Both the position numbers and the translations under genes were made by a program. Positions 50,931-58,693 of a DNA stretch of 64,000 nt are shown piece by piece (positions within the stretch are counted from its first letter, which is position 1; every line of letters starts with the position of its first letter). This stretch comes from JALZDI01 sp035557095. Lineage in GTDB: Bacteria; Actinomycetota; Actinomycetes; Propionibacteriales; Nocardioidaceae. The notes under the pieces are model-generated. The model saw only the letters and a program-made list of their open reading frames with translations, had not been told where the DNA came from and searched no databases. The DNA is taken from the NCBI GenBank assembly GCA_035557095.1, contig DATMEB010000125.1, forward strand, positions 1-64,000, written 5' to 3'.

Positions 50931-51189
50931 CCTGCATGTCCCACCAGCGCATTGCCGAGCAGCTCGGCCACGTCGTGGGCAGACTCCTTGGCCAGGTCGT
51001 CAGTCGGCTCGGCGACGACGGCGTGCAGCTCGATGCGGCTGCACGTGGACAGCAGGAGGGCCTCCGCGCAGCCGGAGGCCAACGCGAGCGCCTGCAGGTC
51101 TGCCTGCGCGGACACGCCGGCGCGACCTGCTCGAGCCGTTGCAACGGCGTCCCGTGGTGAGTCATCCCCACAGTCAGGAAGGTGCTCAC
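50931..51189 (-). pseudogene. Glutamyl-tRNA reductase (hemA) N-terminal remnant, frameshifted
   Basis: The frame from GTG 51189 reads STFLTVGMTHHGTPLQRLEQVA and then loses homology. The next frame resumes at about 51115 with ADLQALALASGCAEALLLST and CSRIELHAVV. Together these match the N-terminal 80-90 residues of HemA, including the conserved LSTC active-site region and RIE. Only this part is present, with one frameshift near 51115, and the match ends near 50931. A working hemA must lie elsewhere. It sits upstream of the TPP riboswitch on the opposite strand. Confidence 0.75.
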
Positions 51190-51331
51190 CGGTAGCCCCA
51201 GATTTGCGCCCGCCGAGCCCCCACGGACTCGTTCGCAGGATTCCCGGTGGCCGTCAAGGACCCATCAAAGCGGAGGAACCGGGGCGGTTCCTGCCGGGGC
51301 GCGGGCTGTCAGTACAGTCACACGACGATTT

Positions 51332-51421
51332 CGCGGGAGCTCGCACCGAGCGGGCTGAGAGGGCGGCTGAGTGCCGCCGACCGCCTGAACCTGTCGGGTA
51401 ATTCCGGCGTAGGGAGGAGCG
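51332..51421 (+). promoter_or_regulatory. TPP riboswitch (THI element)
   Basis: All conserved parts are visible: GCGGGAGCTCGC, GGGCTGAGAGGG (51352-51363), ACCGCCTGAACCTGTCGGGT (51380-51399) and CCGGCGTAGGGAGG at the 3' end. The GGGAGGAGC closing region (51412-51420) is also the ribosome site of the next gene, so ligand binding likely blocks translation. Confidence 0.93.
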
Positions 51422-51427
51422 TTTCGC

Positions 51428-52777
51428 ATGTCTGGTGTCGATCTTCACCCAGGCGACTCCGAGGTCACCGCCAAGCCCTCCGAGGCATCGCTGGTCCTCG
51501 ACCTCGACCCGCCACGAACCTTCGGGCTGGTGGACCAGGTCGCGTTGTGGGCCAACCTCGGCGTGAGCCTGTTCGGCCCGGTCACGGCCGCGTTCGTGCT
51601 GGCACCGACAGGCACGCCGATGAGTCTGGTGGCCGCGTTCAGCGCGCTGGGTGTCGGAGTGATCCTGGGAAGCACGATCCTGGGGCTGGCAGCGGTGCCG
51701 GGTGCCCGGACCGGTGCTCCGGCGATGGTCCTGATGCGCGGCCTGTTCGGTCGACGGGGCTCGGCCGTCCCGACCGGGTTGAACATCCTGCAGAACATCG
51801 GCTGGGCGACGTTCGAGGTCGTCGTCATCGCCGAGGCCGCGAGCAGGCTCACCGACGACAGCCTTCGGCCGCTGTGGGTGGTGCTGGCCGGCACTGCCGC
51901 GACGACGATGGCCGTCAGGCCGCTCGGGTCGGTCCGTGCGTTGCGCAAGGTCGTGGTCTGGCTGGTCCTCGCCGCGTCGGTGTACCTGCTGGTGTCGTTG
52001 CTGGGGCAGCCCATGCCCGGCGCGACGGAGGGCGGCTGGGACGGCTGGATGCTCGGCGTCGACGCCGCGCTGGCCGCGGGTGGCGTCTCGTTCGCGCCGC
52101 TCGCCGCCGACTACAGCCGGCATTCGCGTACCTCCGGTGCGGCCTTCACCGGCGCGTTCGTCGGGTACGGCGTGGCGAGCGCGTTCTACCTCGCCATCGG
52201 CGTTCTGGCCTTCGCCAGCATCGTCGACGTCGGCGGCGACGTCATCGCGGCACTGCTCGCCGTACCCGCGGGTGCGCTGGCGTTGCTGGTCCTGGCCGTC
52301 GACGAGGTCGACGAGGCCTATGCCAACGTCTACTCCACGACCATGTCGGTGCAGAACCTGCTCCCGCGACTCGACCGGCGGCTGGTCAGCGTCGGCATCG
52401 GTGTGACGGCTACCGCGCTCGCTCTGGGCATGGACATCGCCGGCTACCAGAACTTCCTGTACCTGCTCGGCTCGGTGTTCGTGCCGATGTTCGCGGTCCT
52501 CATCGTCGACTTCTTCGTGGTCAGCCGCGGACGCTGGGATCTCTCGGGCAGCGCGCGCACGCGGGTGGCACCGATCGCGGCCTGGCTCCTCGGATTCGTC
52601 ACCTACCAGCTGATCAACCCGGGGTACGTCGATGCCTGGGCCACGCCGTGGATCGCCCTGCGCGAGACCCTAGGCCTCAATCCACCGGCCTGGCTGGGCG
52701 CGTCGCTGACGTCGTTCGCCGTGGCCGGGATCGCGATGGCGTTGCTCGGTCGTGTGCCGCGGGTCGGTCGCAGGTAG
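51428..52777 (+). CDS. cytX: NCS1-family hydroxymethylpyrimidine transporter (CytX type)
   Basis: This is a 449-aa transporter with about 12 helices of the nucleobase:cation symporter-1 family. ALWANLGVSLFGPVTAAFVL is helix 1, and ILQNIGWATFEVVVIAEAA and LAADYSRHSRTSGAAFTG are family motifs. Direct control by a TPP riboswitch indicates a thiamine pathway substrate; CytX proteins import hydroxymethylpyrimidine. Start ATG 51428 lies 7 bases after the riboswitch-embedded ribosome site. No other thiamine gene is nearby. Confidence 0.9.
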   Translation: MSGVDLHPGDSEVTAKPSEASLVLDLDPPRTFGLVDQVALWANLGVSLFGPVTAAFVLAPTGTPMSLVAAFSALGVGVILGSTILGLAAVPGARTGAPAMVLMRGLFGRRGSAVPTGLNILQNIGWATFEVVVIAEAASRLTDDSLRPLWVVLAGTAATTMAVRPLGSVRALRKVVVWLVLAASVYLLVSLLGQPMPGATEGGWDGWMLGVDAALAAGGVSFAPLAADYSRHSRTSGAAFTGAFVGYGVASAFYLAIGVLAFASIVDVGGDVIAALLAVPAGALALLVLAVDEVDEAYANVYSTTMSVQNLLPRLDRRLVSVGIGVTATALALGMDIAGYQNFLYLLGSVFVPMFAVLIVDFFVVSRGRWDLSGSARTRVAPIAAWLLGFVTYQLINPGYVDAWATPWIALRETLGLNPPAWLGASLTSFAVAGIAMALLGRVPRVGRR

Positions 52778-52789
52778 GACCGGTCGGCC

Positions 52790-53752
52790 TCACATCGGCT
52801 CGGACTGCCCCTGCCGCCAGTAGCCCATGCACGCGAACGACGACCGCGGCATTGCGTACTCGTTCCGGACGATCCGGCGCAGCCGCTTCATCACGCCCGC
52901 CTCGCCGGCCATCCACACGTACAGCTGGCCGGTGTCGGCGCTGCCGGACTCGGGCACGTCCCAGAGCAACGCGTCGTCGGCGCCGTCGGTGAGGCCGTCC
53001 GGATCCGACGACGGCTGCAGCGGTCCGCACAGCGCGGCCAGGGCCTCGCGGAAGGCCGGCTCGAGGAGCGCACCGCGCTCGGCGGTCTGCCCGCCGCGCT
53101 CACGCACCAGCCAGCGCACCTCGGCGCCGTGCATCGGCTCCCATGCGGGCACGTCGGCGTGCAGGGGAAGCTCGGCGCAGACGATCGCGCGCTGGTGCGC
53201 CGGCAGCGCGTCGATGATCGCCCCGATCGCGGGTACGGCGGTCTCGTCGCCGGCGATCAGCACCTGGGTGGCCGCGGTCGACGGTGACCACTCGGCGCCC
53301 CACAGCCGCCCGCTACCCGGCCGGTCCGGCCCCAGCAGGGCCACCTCGTCGCCCGGCCGGGCGACTGCCGCCCAGCTGGAGATCGGACCGGGCTGGTCGT
53401 CCTGCAGGCCGTGCAGCACGAAGTCGACGTCGATCTCACCCTCGTGCGGCCGGTACGCGCGCACCGTGTAGGTGCGCATGGTGGGCCGCACGTCGTCGGG
53501 AAGACCCCGCCAGTGGGTGTACCAGTCGCTGCCGGTCGGCAGGTCGGCGAGGCTGCGACCGGGCTGCGCGCGCAGGATCTTCACCCGCTGGTCGTGCCCG
53601 GCGTAGCCGAACTCGCCGAGCTCCCGACCGGAGAACGTGATGCGCACGAAGTGCGGGCTGAGCCGGCTCGTCCTCGTCACCTGCGCGGGGAAGGTGCGGT
53701 AGTCGGGCATGTCGACCACGCGCCTTCGCGTCCGTGTCGTTGTTGCGTTCAC
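52790..53752 (-). CDS. Siderophore-interacting (ferric-siderophore reductase-like) FAD protein
   Basis: This is a 320-aa SIP-family flavoprotein. FAD binding shows RTYTVRAYRPHEGEIDVDFVLHG with the RxYxxR motif, and the NAD(P)H part shows LIAGDETAVPAIGAIIDAL. It reduces ferric siderophores to release iron in the cytoplasm. GTG 53752 has GGAGGA upstream; ATG 53710 is an alternative. It is divergent from the iron transporter genes, and both face the iron box at 53874. Confidence 0.88.
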   Translation of the reverse strand: MNATTTRTRRRVVDMPDYRTFPAQVTRTSRLSPHFVRITFSGRELGEFGYAGHDQRVKILRAQPGRSLADLPTGSDWYTHWRGLPDDVRPTMRTYTVRAYRPHEGEIDVDFVLHGLQDDQPGPISSWAAVARPGDEVALLGPDRPGSGRLWGAEWSPSTAATQVLIAGDETAVPAIGAIIDALPAHQRAIVCAELPLHADVPAWEPMHGAEVRWLVRERGGQTAERGALLEPAFREALAALCGPLQPSSDPDGLTDGADDALLWDVPESGSADTGQLYVWMAGEAGVMKRLRRIVRNEYAMPRSSFACMGYWRQGQSEPM

Positions 53753-53873
53753 GCGTCCTCCACGAGGCGGCTCTGGGCGTCAGCACTGTCGGCGGGTCGC
53801 AGCCGCAGGGAGGAGCCGCCGTGCTCCGGCAGCGCTGCCGAGGCCAGTTTGCGCAACGGCTCCTGTGGCACAC

Positions 53874-53892
53874 TTAGGCAAACCTTACCTAA
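53874..53892. promoter_or_regulatory. Iron box (DtxR/IdeR-type operator)
   Basis: TTAGGCAAACCTTACCTAA is 19 bp and matches the TTAGGTTAGCCTAACCTAA consensus at 15 of 19 positions by eye. It sits between the divergent SIP and permease genes and would repress both when iron is present. Confidence 0.88.
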
Positions 53893-53916
53893 TGCAGTCT
53901 CACGTCAGGATCCCCG

Positions 53917-55002
53917 ATGCCGACACGCGAGCTGCTCTCGCGGGGGACGGCCGATCCTGGGGGGCAGAACCCGGCGCGCGACAGGGTCGAGACGACCCGG
54001 CGGCTGCACCGGCGACGGTGGCTGGGCCTGGCCGGTGTCGGCGCCCTGCTTCTCGTCGCCGTGGCGGCCAGCGTGGCCCTCGGCGCGCGCGAGCTTTCGC
54101 TGGGCACCGTGGTCCAGGCGCTGTCCGACCCCGACCCGGGCAACAACGACCACGCCGTGGTCCTCGACCTGCGGGTGCCCCGGACCGTGATCGGGCTGCT
54201 CGGCGGCCTCGCGCTCGGCCTGGTGGGCGCGCTCATGCAGGGCCTCACCCGCAACCCGATCGCCGACCCGGGGCTGCTCGGCATCAACTCCGGCGCGTCG
54301 CTGCTGGTGATCGTGGCGATCACCTCTTTCGAGGTCGGGAACGCGAGCGGCTATGTCTGGTTCGCCTTCACCGGCGCTGCCGTCGCGGGTCTGGTGGTCT
54401 ACGGCGCGGCGTCGCTGGGCTGGGAGGGCGTCACACCGGTCAAGCTCGCGCTCGTCGGCGCGGCGTTCACCGCCGTCGCGACGTCGCTGATCACGCTGGT
54501 GCTGCTGGTCGACCACAGCACGCTGCAGGAGTACCGGTTCTGGGCCGTCGGCTCGCTGGCCGGTCGCTCGCTCGACGTCGTCGGCGTTCTCGCGCCGTTC
54601 CTGGTCGTCGGTGTGGTCCTGGCGCTCGCCGCCGGCCGGATGCTCAACGTGCTCGCGCTCGGCGACGACCTCGCGCGCGGGCTCGGGCAGAGCGTGGCCA
54701 TGGGGCGTCTGGTCGTGGTCGTGGCGGTGGTGCTGCTCAGCGGCTCGGCGACGTCGCTGATCGGTCCGGTCGCGTTCGTCGGCCTGGTGGTGCCGCACGT
54801 GGGCCGCGCGGTGGTCGGGCCGGACTACCGGTGGATCCTGCCGTACTCGGCGCTGCTCGGTGCGCTGCTCCTTCTCGCCGCCGACGTCGTCGGGCGGATG
54901 GTGGTCCGGCCGTCGGAGATCGAGGTCGGTCTCGTGGTGGCTTTCCTCGGAGCTCCCGTGATGATGTGGCTGATCCGGCGGTCGAAGGCGGTGTCGGTGT
55001 GA
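53917..55002 (+). CDS. Iron-siderophore ABC transporter permease 1 (FecCD family)
   Basis: This is a 361-aa permease with about nine helices. GALMQGLTRNPIADPGLLGINSGAS (shown in parts) and FVGLVVPHVGRAVVGPDYRW are the FecCD signature regions. The N-terminal 25 residues are polar. Start ATG 53917 is 24 bp after the iron box. Its stop overlaps the second permease (GTGA). Confidence 0.9.
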   Translation: MPTRELLSRGTADPGGQNPARDRVETTRRLHRRRWLGLAGVGALLLVAVAASVALGARELSLGTVVQALSDPDPGNNDHAVVLDLRVPRTVIGLLGGLALGLVGALMQGLTRNPIADPGLLGINSGASLLVIVAITSFEVGNASGYVWFAFTGAAVAGLVVYGAASLGWEGVTPVKLALVGAAFTAVATSLITLVLLVDHSTLQEYRFWAVGSLAGRSLDVVGVLAPFLVVGVVLALAAGRMLNVLALGDDLARGLGQSVAMGRLVVVVAVVLLSGSATSLIGPVAFVGLVVPHVGRAVVGPDYRWILPYSALLGALLLLAADVVGRMVVRPSEIEVGLVVAFLGAPVMMWLIRRSKAVSV

Positions 55003-56057
55003 GCGCCCCGGTGGCCGTGCAGCGCGCCGCGCTCGCCGGGGTGCGCCGTGCCGGGCTGCTGCGTCGCCGCAGGTACCTGCTGGTCAGCCTGACGCTCGGT
55101 GTCGCGCTGCTCGCGGTGTCGGTGACCGCGCTGACCGTCGGCGACTTCGACCTCACACCACTCGACGTGCTGGCGGCGCTGGCGGGGCAGGGCGACGCCG
55201 GCGCGATGTTCGTGGTGGTCGACCTGCGGCTGCCGCGGCTGCTGCTCGCGGTGCTGGTCGGCGTCGCGTTCGCACTCGCCGGGGCGCTGTTCCAGTCGGT
55301 GCTGCGCAACCCGCTGGCCAGTCCCGACATCATCGGCATCTCCCAGGGGGCCAGCGTCGGCGCGGTGCTGGCGATCCTCGGCCTGGGCCTGACCGGTCCC
55401 GCCATCTCTGTGTTCGCGCTGGTGGGCGCCTTGGCGACCGGAGTGGTGCTGTACGCCGTGGCCTGGCGCGGTGGCCTGGCCGGCTTCCGCTTCGTGCTCA
55501 GCGGGATCGGCGTCGCCTACATGGCGACCAGCGCGATCGGCTACCTGCTGACGCGTGCCGGAGTCCAGGAGGCGCAGACGGCGTTGACCTGGCTGACCGG
55601 CAGCGTGGGTACGGCCGAGTGGGGCGCGATCCGCATCCTCGTGCTCGAGCTGTTGGTGCTTGTGCCGGCGGCGGTGCTGCTCGGGCCGCGACTGGGCATC
55701 CTGACGATGGGCGACGAGACCGCGGCGGCACTCGGCGTGCACCCGGAGCGGGTGCGGCTCGCCGTCGTCGGCGTCGGGGTCTGCCTGGCCGCGGTCGCGA
55801 CGGCGGCCGTCGGCCCGTTGGCCTTCGTGGCTCTGACTGCGGCACCGATCGCGCGCCGGCTGCTCAGCGACGGCACACTCGGTCTGCTTCCGAGTGTCCT
55901 GGTGGGGGCGACGCTCGTCGTCGGTGCCGACCTGGTCGCCCAGCACCTGGTCCCCGGTGGGATCGAGGTGCCCGCGGGCATCGTCACCGGGATCATCGGC
56001 GGCCCGTACCTGATCTGGCTGCTCGCGACGTCACGACGTGGCGGAAAGGTGGCATGA
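54999..56057 (+). CDS. Iron-siderophore ABC transporter permease 2 (FecCD family)
   Basis: This is a 352-aa permease. FQSVLRNPLASPDIIGISQG and LTAAPIARRLL are family motifs, and the last helix regions are complete. Start GTG 54999 overlaps permease 1 by 4 nt; the long frame before it is a shadow of permease 1. It forms a heterodimeric channel with permease 1. Confidence 0.9.
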   Translation: MSAPVAVQRAALAGVRRAGLLRRRRYLLVSLTLGVALLAVSVTALTVGDFDLTPLDVLAALAGQGDAGAMFVVVDLRLPRLLLAVLVGVAFALAGALFQSVLRNPLASPDIIGISQGASVGAVLAILGLGLTGPAISVFALVGALATGVVLYAVAWRGGLAGFRFVLSGIGVAYMATSAIGYLLTRAGVQEAQTALTWLTGSVGTAEWGAIRILVLELLVLVPAAVLLGPRLGILTMGDETAAALGVHPERVRLAVVGVGVCLAAVATAAVGPLAFVALTAAPIARRLLSDGTLGLLPSVLVGATLVVGADLVAQHLVPGGIEVPAGIVTGIIGGPYLIWLLATSRRGGKVA

Positions 56058-56063
56058 CCGACG

Positions 56064-56933
56064 ATGAGTGACTCGGCGAAACCCCGGACCGTGCCCTCGT
56101 CGGGCCCGCACCCGGCGCCCCCGCAGGAGCACCATCCGCGGCTGGTCGCGCACGGGCTGAGCCTGGCGTACGACCGGCGGGTGGTGGTGCACGACCTCGA
56201 CCTCGAGGTCCAGCACGAACGCGTCACCGTGATCGTCGGCGCCAACGGATGCGGCAAGTCCACGCTGCTGCGCGGGCTCGGTCGGCTGATGCGGCCCGTC
56301 GCCGGCAGGGTCACGCTGGACGGCGAGGACATCCGCAGCCTGCACACCCGGCGGGTCGCGTCGATGCTCGGTTTGCTGCCGCAGCAGCCGATGGCGCCCG
56401 AGGGCATCACGGTCGCCGACCTGGTCGGGCGCGGCCGGCACCCGCACCACGGCCTGCTCCGCCGCTGGACCGCTGCCGACGAGGAGGCCGTCGCGCACGC
56501 GCTCGCGGCCACCGGTGTCCAGGATCTCGCCGCCCGTCGCGTCGAGGAGCTCTCCGGTGGGCAGCGGCAGCGGATCTGGGTCGCCATGATGCTGGCCCAG
56601 GACCCCGCCATCCTGCTGCTCGACGAGCCCACCACGTACCTCGACATCGCCCACCAGGTGGAGGTGCTCGACCTGCTCGCGCACCTCAACCAGGACCGGG
56701 GCACGACTGTCGCGATGGTCCTGCACGACCTGCAGCTCGGCGCGCGCTACGCCGACCACCTCGTGGTCATGGCCGAGGGGAGAGTGCTGCGGCAGGGGAG
56801 CCCGGCCGAGGTGCTCACCCCCGACGTGGTGCGCGCGGCGTTCGGGCTCGAGGCGGTCGTGACGCCCGACCCGGTGACCGGTTCCCCGATGGTGGTGCCC
56901 GGCGTACGTCCGCCCGAGCGAGTGTTAGGTTAG
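56064..56933 (+). CDS. Iron-siderophore ABC transporter ATPase (FepC/FhuC type)
   Basis: This is a 289-aa ATPase. Walker A is GANGCGKSTLLRGL, the signature is LSGGQRQRIWVAMML, and Walker B is ILLLDEPTTYLDIAHQ, all of the siderophore group. The first 25 residues are a proline-rich extension. The stop codon and last two codons lie inside the iron box of the next gene. Confidence 0.92.
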   Translation: MSDSAKPRTVPSSGPHPAPPQEHHPRLVAHGLSLAYDRRVVVHDLDLEVQHERVTVIVGANGCGKSTLLRGLGRLMRPVAGRVTLDGEDIRSLHTRRVASMLGLLPQQPMAPEGITVADLVGRGRHPHHGLLRRWTAADEEAVAHALAATGVQDLAARRVEELSGGQRQRIWVAMMLAQDPAILLLDEPTTYLDIAHQVEVLDLLAHLNQDRGTTVAMVLHDLQLGARYADHLVVMAEGRVLRQGSPAEVLTPDVVRAAFGLEAVVTPDPVTGSPMVVPGVRPPERVLG

Positions 56934-56943
56934 CCTCGCCTAA
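56925..56943. promoter_or_regulatory. Iron box overlapping the ATPase stop codon
   Basis: TTAGGTTAGCCTCGCCTAA is 19 bp and a near-perfect DtxR/IdeR site. It spans the last codons and TAG (56931-56933) of the ATPase and serves the binding-protein gene at 56961, giving it a private iron-controlled promoter. Confidence 0.9.
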
Positions 56944-56960
56944 TCGAAGAAGGAGTCGTC

Positions 56961-57980
56961 GTGTCGCTGCCCCCTGCCCTGCGCCGCCGTGCGCTGGTCC
57001 TGGTCGTCCCACTGGTCCTGGCGCTCGCCTCGTGCGGGTCCGGAGGGTCGGGCGGCTCGGCCGGGGAGTCCGACGCGGGCTCGACGTCGTACGAGCCGGT
57101 CACGATCAAGCACGCGTTCGGGCAGACGACGATCGAGGAGCAGCCCGAGCGCGTCGTGTCCTGGGGTTGGGGCAGTGCCGACGCCGCGATCGCGCTCGAC
57201 GTGATCCCGGTGGCGATGCCGCGGTTCTCCTACGGCGCCACCGATGAAGGCCTGATGCCCTGGACGGCGGAGGCGCTCGAGGCCAAGGGCAGCAAGACAC
57301 CGACGCTGCTGTCGGAGTCGCAGGAGGCGCCGTTCGAGGAGATCGCGGAGGCGGCGCCCGACGTGATCCTCGCCAACTACTCCGGCATCACGAAGAAGGA
57401 GTACGACACCCTCTCCAAGATCGCGCCCACGATCGCCTACCCGAAGGTGCCCTGGTCGACGCCGTGGCGCGACGTCGTCACCACCACGGGCAAGGTGCTG
57501 GGCAAGTCGGAGGAGGCGCGCCGGCTGCTCGACGACATCGACGCCGAGGTGTCGGCCGCGGCGGAGGAGCACCCGGAGTTCCAGGGACAGTCGGTCGCCG
57601 CGGTGGCCGTCGACCCGAGCGCGTTCTACGTCTACAAGGGCGCGGACCCGCGGGTGCAGTTCCTCGAGGACCTCGGCTTCACGCTGGCCCCGAGCGTCGA
57701 CGAGCTCGCGACCGACGAGACGTCGTTCTTCTACACGCTGAGCCTGGAGAACCTCGACAAGCTGCAGTCCGACGTGCTGGTCTCCTACTCGGAGTCCGAG
57801 CAGCGTTCGCAGGAGGTGGTGAACTCCGAGCCGCTGCAGGTCATGCCGCAGGTGCAGAACGACAGGGTCGCCAGGATCGTCGGGGAGGCCAACGTGTCCT
57901 CGGTGTCGCCGCCGACCGCGCTGTCGCTCACGTGGAGCCTCGACGCGTTCGTGGCCGAGCTGGCCAGGGCGGCGAAGTAG
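56961..57980 (+). CDS. Iron-siderophore ABC transporter substrate-binding lipoprotein
   Basis: This is a 339-aa FecB/FepB-type protein. The lipobox ends at Cys25 (LALASC), and a glycine/serine linker follows. The core begins TIKHAFGQTTIEEQPERVVSWG in two lobes with VAAVAVDPSAFYVYKGADP. It binds the ferric siderophore for the two permeases and the ATPase. Start GTG 56961 follows AGGAG. A hairpin ends the operon. Confidence 0.9.
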   Translation: MSLPPALRRRALVLVVPLVLALASCGSGGSGGSAGESDAGSTSYEPVTIKHAFGQTTIEEQPERVVSWGWGSADAAIALDVIPVAMPRFSYGATDEGLMPWTAEALEAKGSKTPTLLSESQEAPFEEIAEAAPDVILANYSGITKKEYDTLSKIAPTIAYPKVPWSTPWRDVVTTTGKVLGKSEEARRLLDDIDAEVSAAAEEHPEFQGQSVAAVAVDPSAFYVYKGADPRVQFLEDLGFTLAPSVDELATDETSFFYTLSLENLDKLQSDVLVSYSESEQRSQEVVNSEPLQVMPQVQNDRVARIVGEANVSSVSPPTALSLTWSLDAFVAELARAAK

Positions 57981-58001
57981 GCGGAGTCGTGGTCGTGAGC
58001 C

Positions 58002-58021
58002 GACCCGCTGACGCGCGGGTC
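58002..58021 (+). terminator. Hairpin after the binding-protein gene
   Basis: GACCCGC / GCGGGTC is a perfect 7-bp stem with a 6-nt loop. It is a probable terminator of the iron uptake operon and is also convergent with the small gene at 58054. Confidence 0.6.
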
Positions 58022-58053
58022 TCAACGCGCCGGAGCGGGCGCGCGGACCAGGG

Positions 58054-58317
58054 TCAGGACGCGTCGCGGTCGGGATGCGGGAGCGACGAGGCCATGCTGC
58101 TCAGCCAGACGTACATGCCCACGGGGTCGACCTCGACGATCGCGGTGCCCTCCGGCCAGCCCTCGGTCACGCGCCGGGCCTCGGTGAACGCCGCGGTCGC
58201 ACTCAGCTCGGCGGTCCATACGTAGAAGCGGCGGTGGAACCGCCCGCGACGCTCGAACTCCTCGGCGGCATCCAGCGAGCGAACCGGGCAGTTCACGGTG
58301 ACACGCCACTCGTACAT
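58054..58317 (-). CDS. Small conserved-looking protein of unknown function
   Basis: This 87-aa protein begins MYEWRVTVNCPVRSLDAAEE. GRFHRRFYVWTAELSATAAF is aromatic and basic, and GTAIVEVDPVGMYVWLSS is a beta-rich end. No domain is recognised. Start ATG 58317 has GGAGG just before it, which supports a real gene; an upstream ATG is less favoured. Confidence 0.55.
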   Translation of the reverse strand: MYEWRVTVNCPVRSLDAAEEFERRGRFHRRFYVWTAELSATAAFTEARRVTEGWPEGTAIVEVDPVGMYVWLSSMASSLPHPDRDAS

Positions 58318-58390
58318 GCGAACCTCCGCAAACCAGTCTGTACTACACCCAGGTGCAGGGAGATCACCCTGAGTCATCGCCCAGAATGGC

Positions 58391-58660
58391 TTATCGCGGT
58401 GCTCGTCGCAGCCGATTCACGATTTTGGTACGCCATAAGGTACGGCGGTGCGCAGGCTCGCCCCGGAGCCGCTCCGCGGCCGACGACGGGGCCCTGCCGT
58501 TCCCGATCTCGGGGGTGGCGTCGGCGAGCCGTTGCTGCAGTCGTTCACGCACCTCGTCGGGTGTGTACGACCGGCGCCGGCGCTCGGCGCGGGCGACCAC
58601 CACACCGGTCGCGGTGACACCGGCGAGGCCGGCCAGGCCGAGCCACTTCCACCACTTCAC
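58391..58660 (-). CDS. Small single-helix membrane protein
   Basis: This 89-aa protein has MKWWKWLGLAGLAGVTATGV as a membrane helix, then the charged part ERRRRSYTPDEVRERLQQRL. The pattern resembles a small family in actinobacteria. The function is unknown. Confidence 0.65.
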   Translation of the reverse strand: MKWWKWLGLAGLAGVTATGVVVARAERRRRSYTPDEVRERLQQRLADATPEIGNGRAPSSAAERLRGEPAHRRTLWRTKIVNRLRRAPR

Positions 58661-58693
58661 GCAGGTCAGGCTAGTGCCCCGTGGACCGGCGCA

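Noticed and set aside
53709..54998. Long upstream part of the second FecCD permease frame, suggesting a fusion protein
   Set aside because: The upstream part is a shadow of permease 1 and lacks membrane helices; the GTG at 54999 overlaps the permease 1 stop as in coupled genes.
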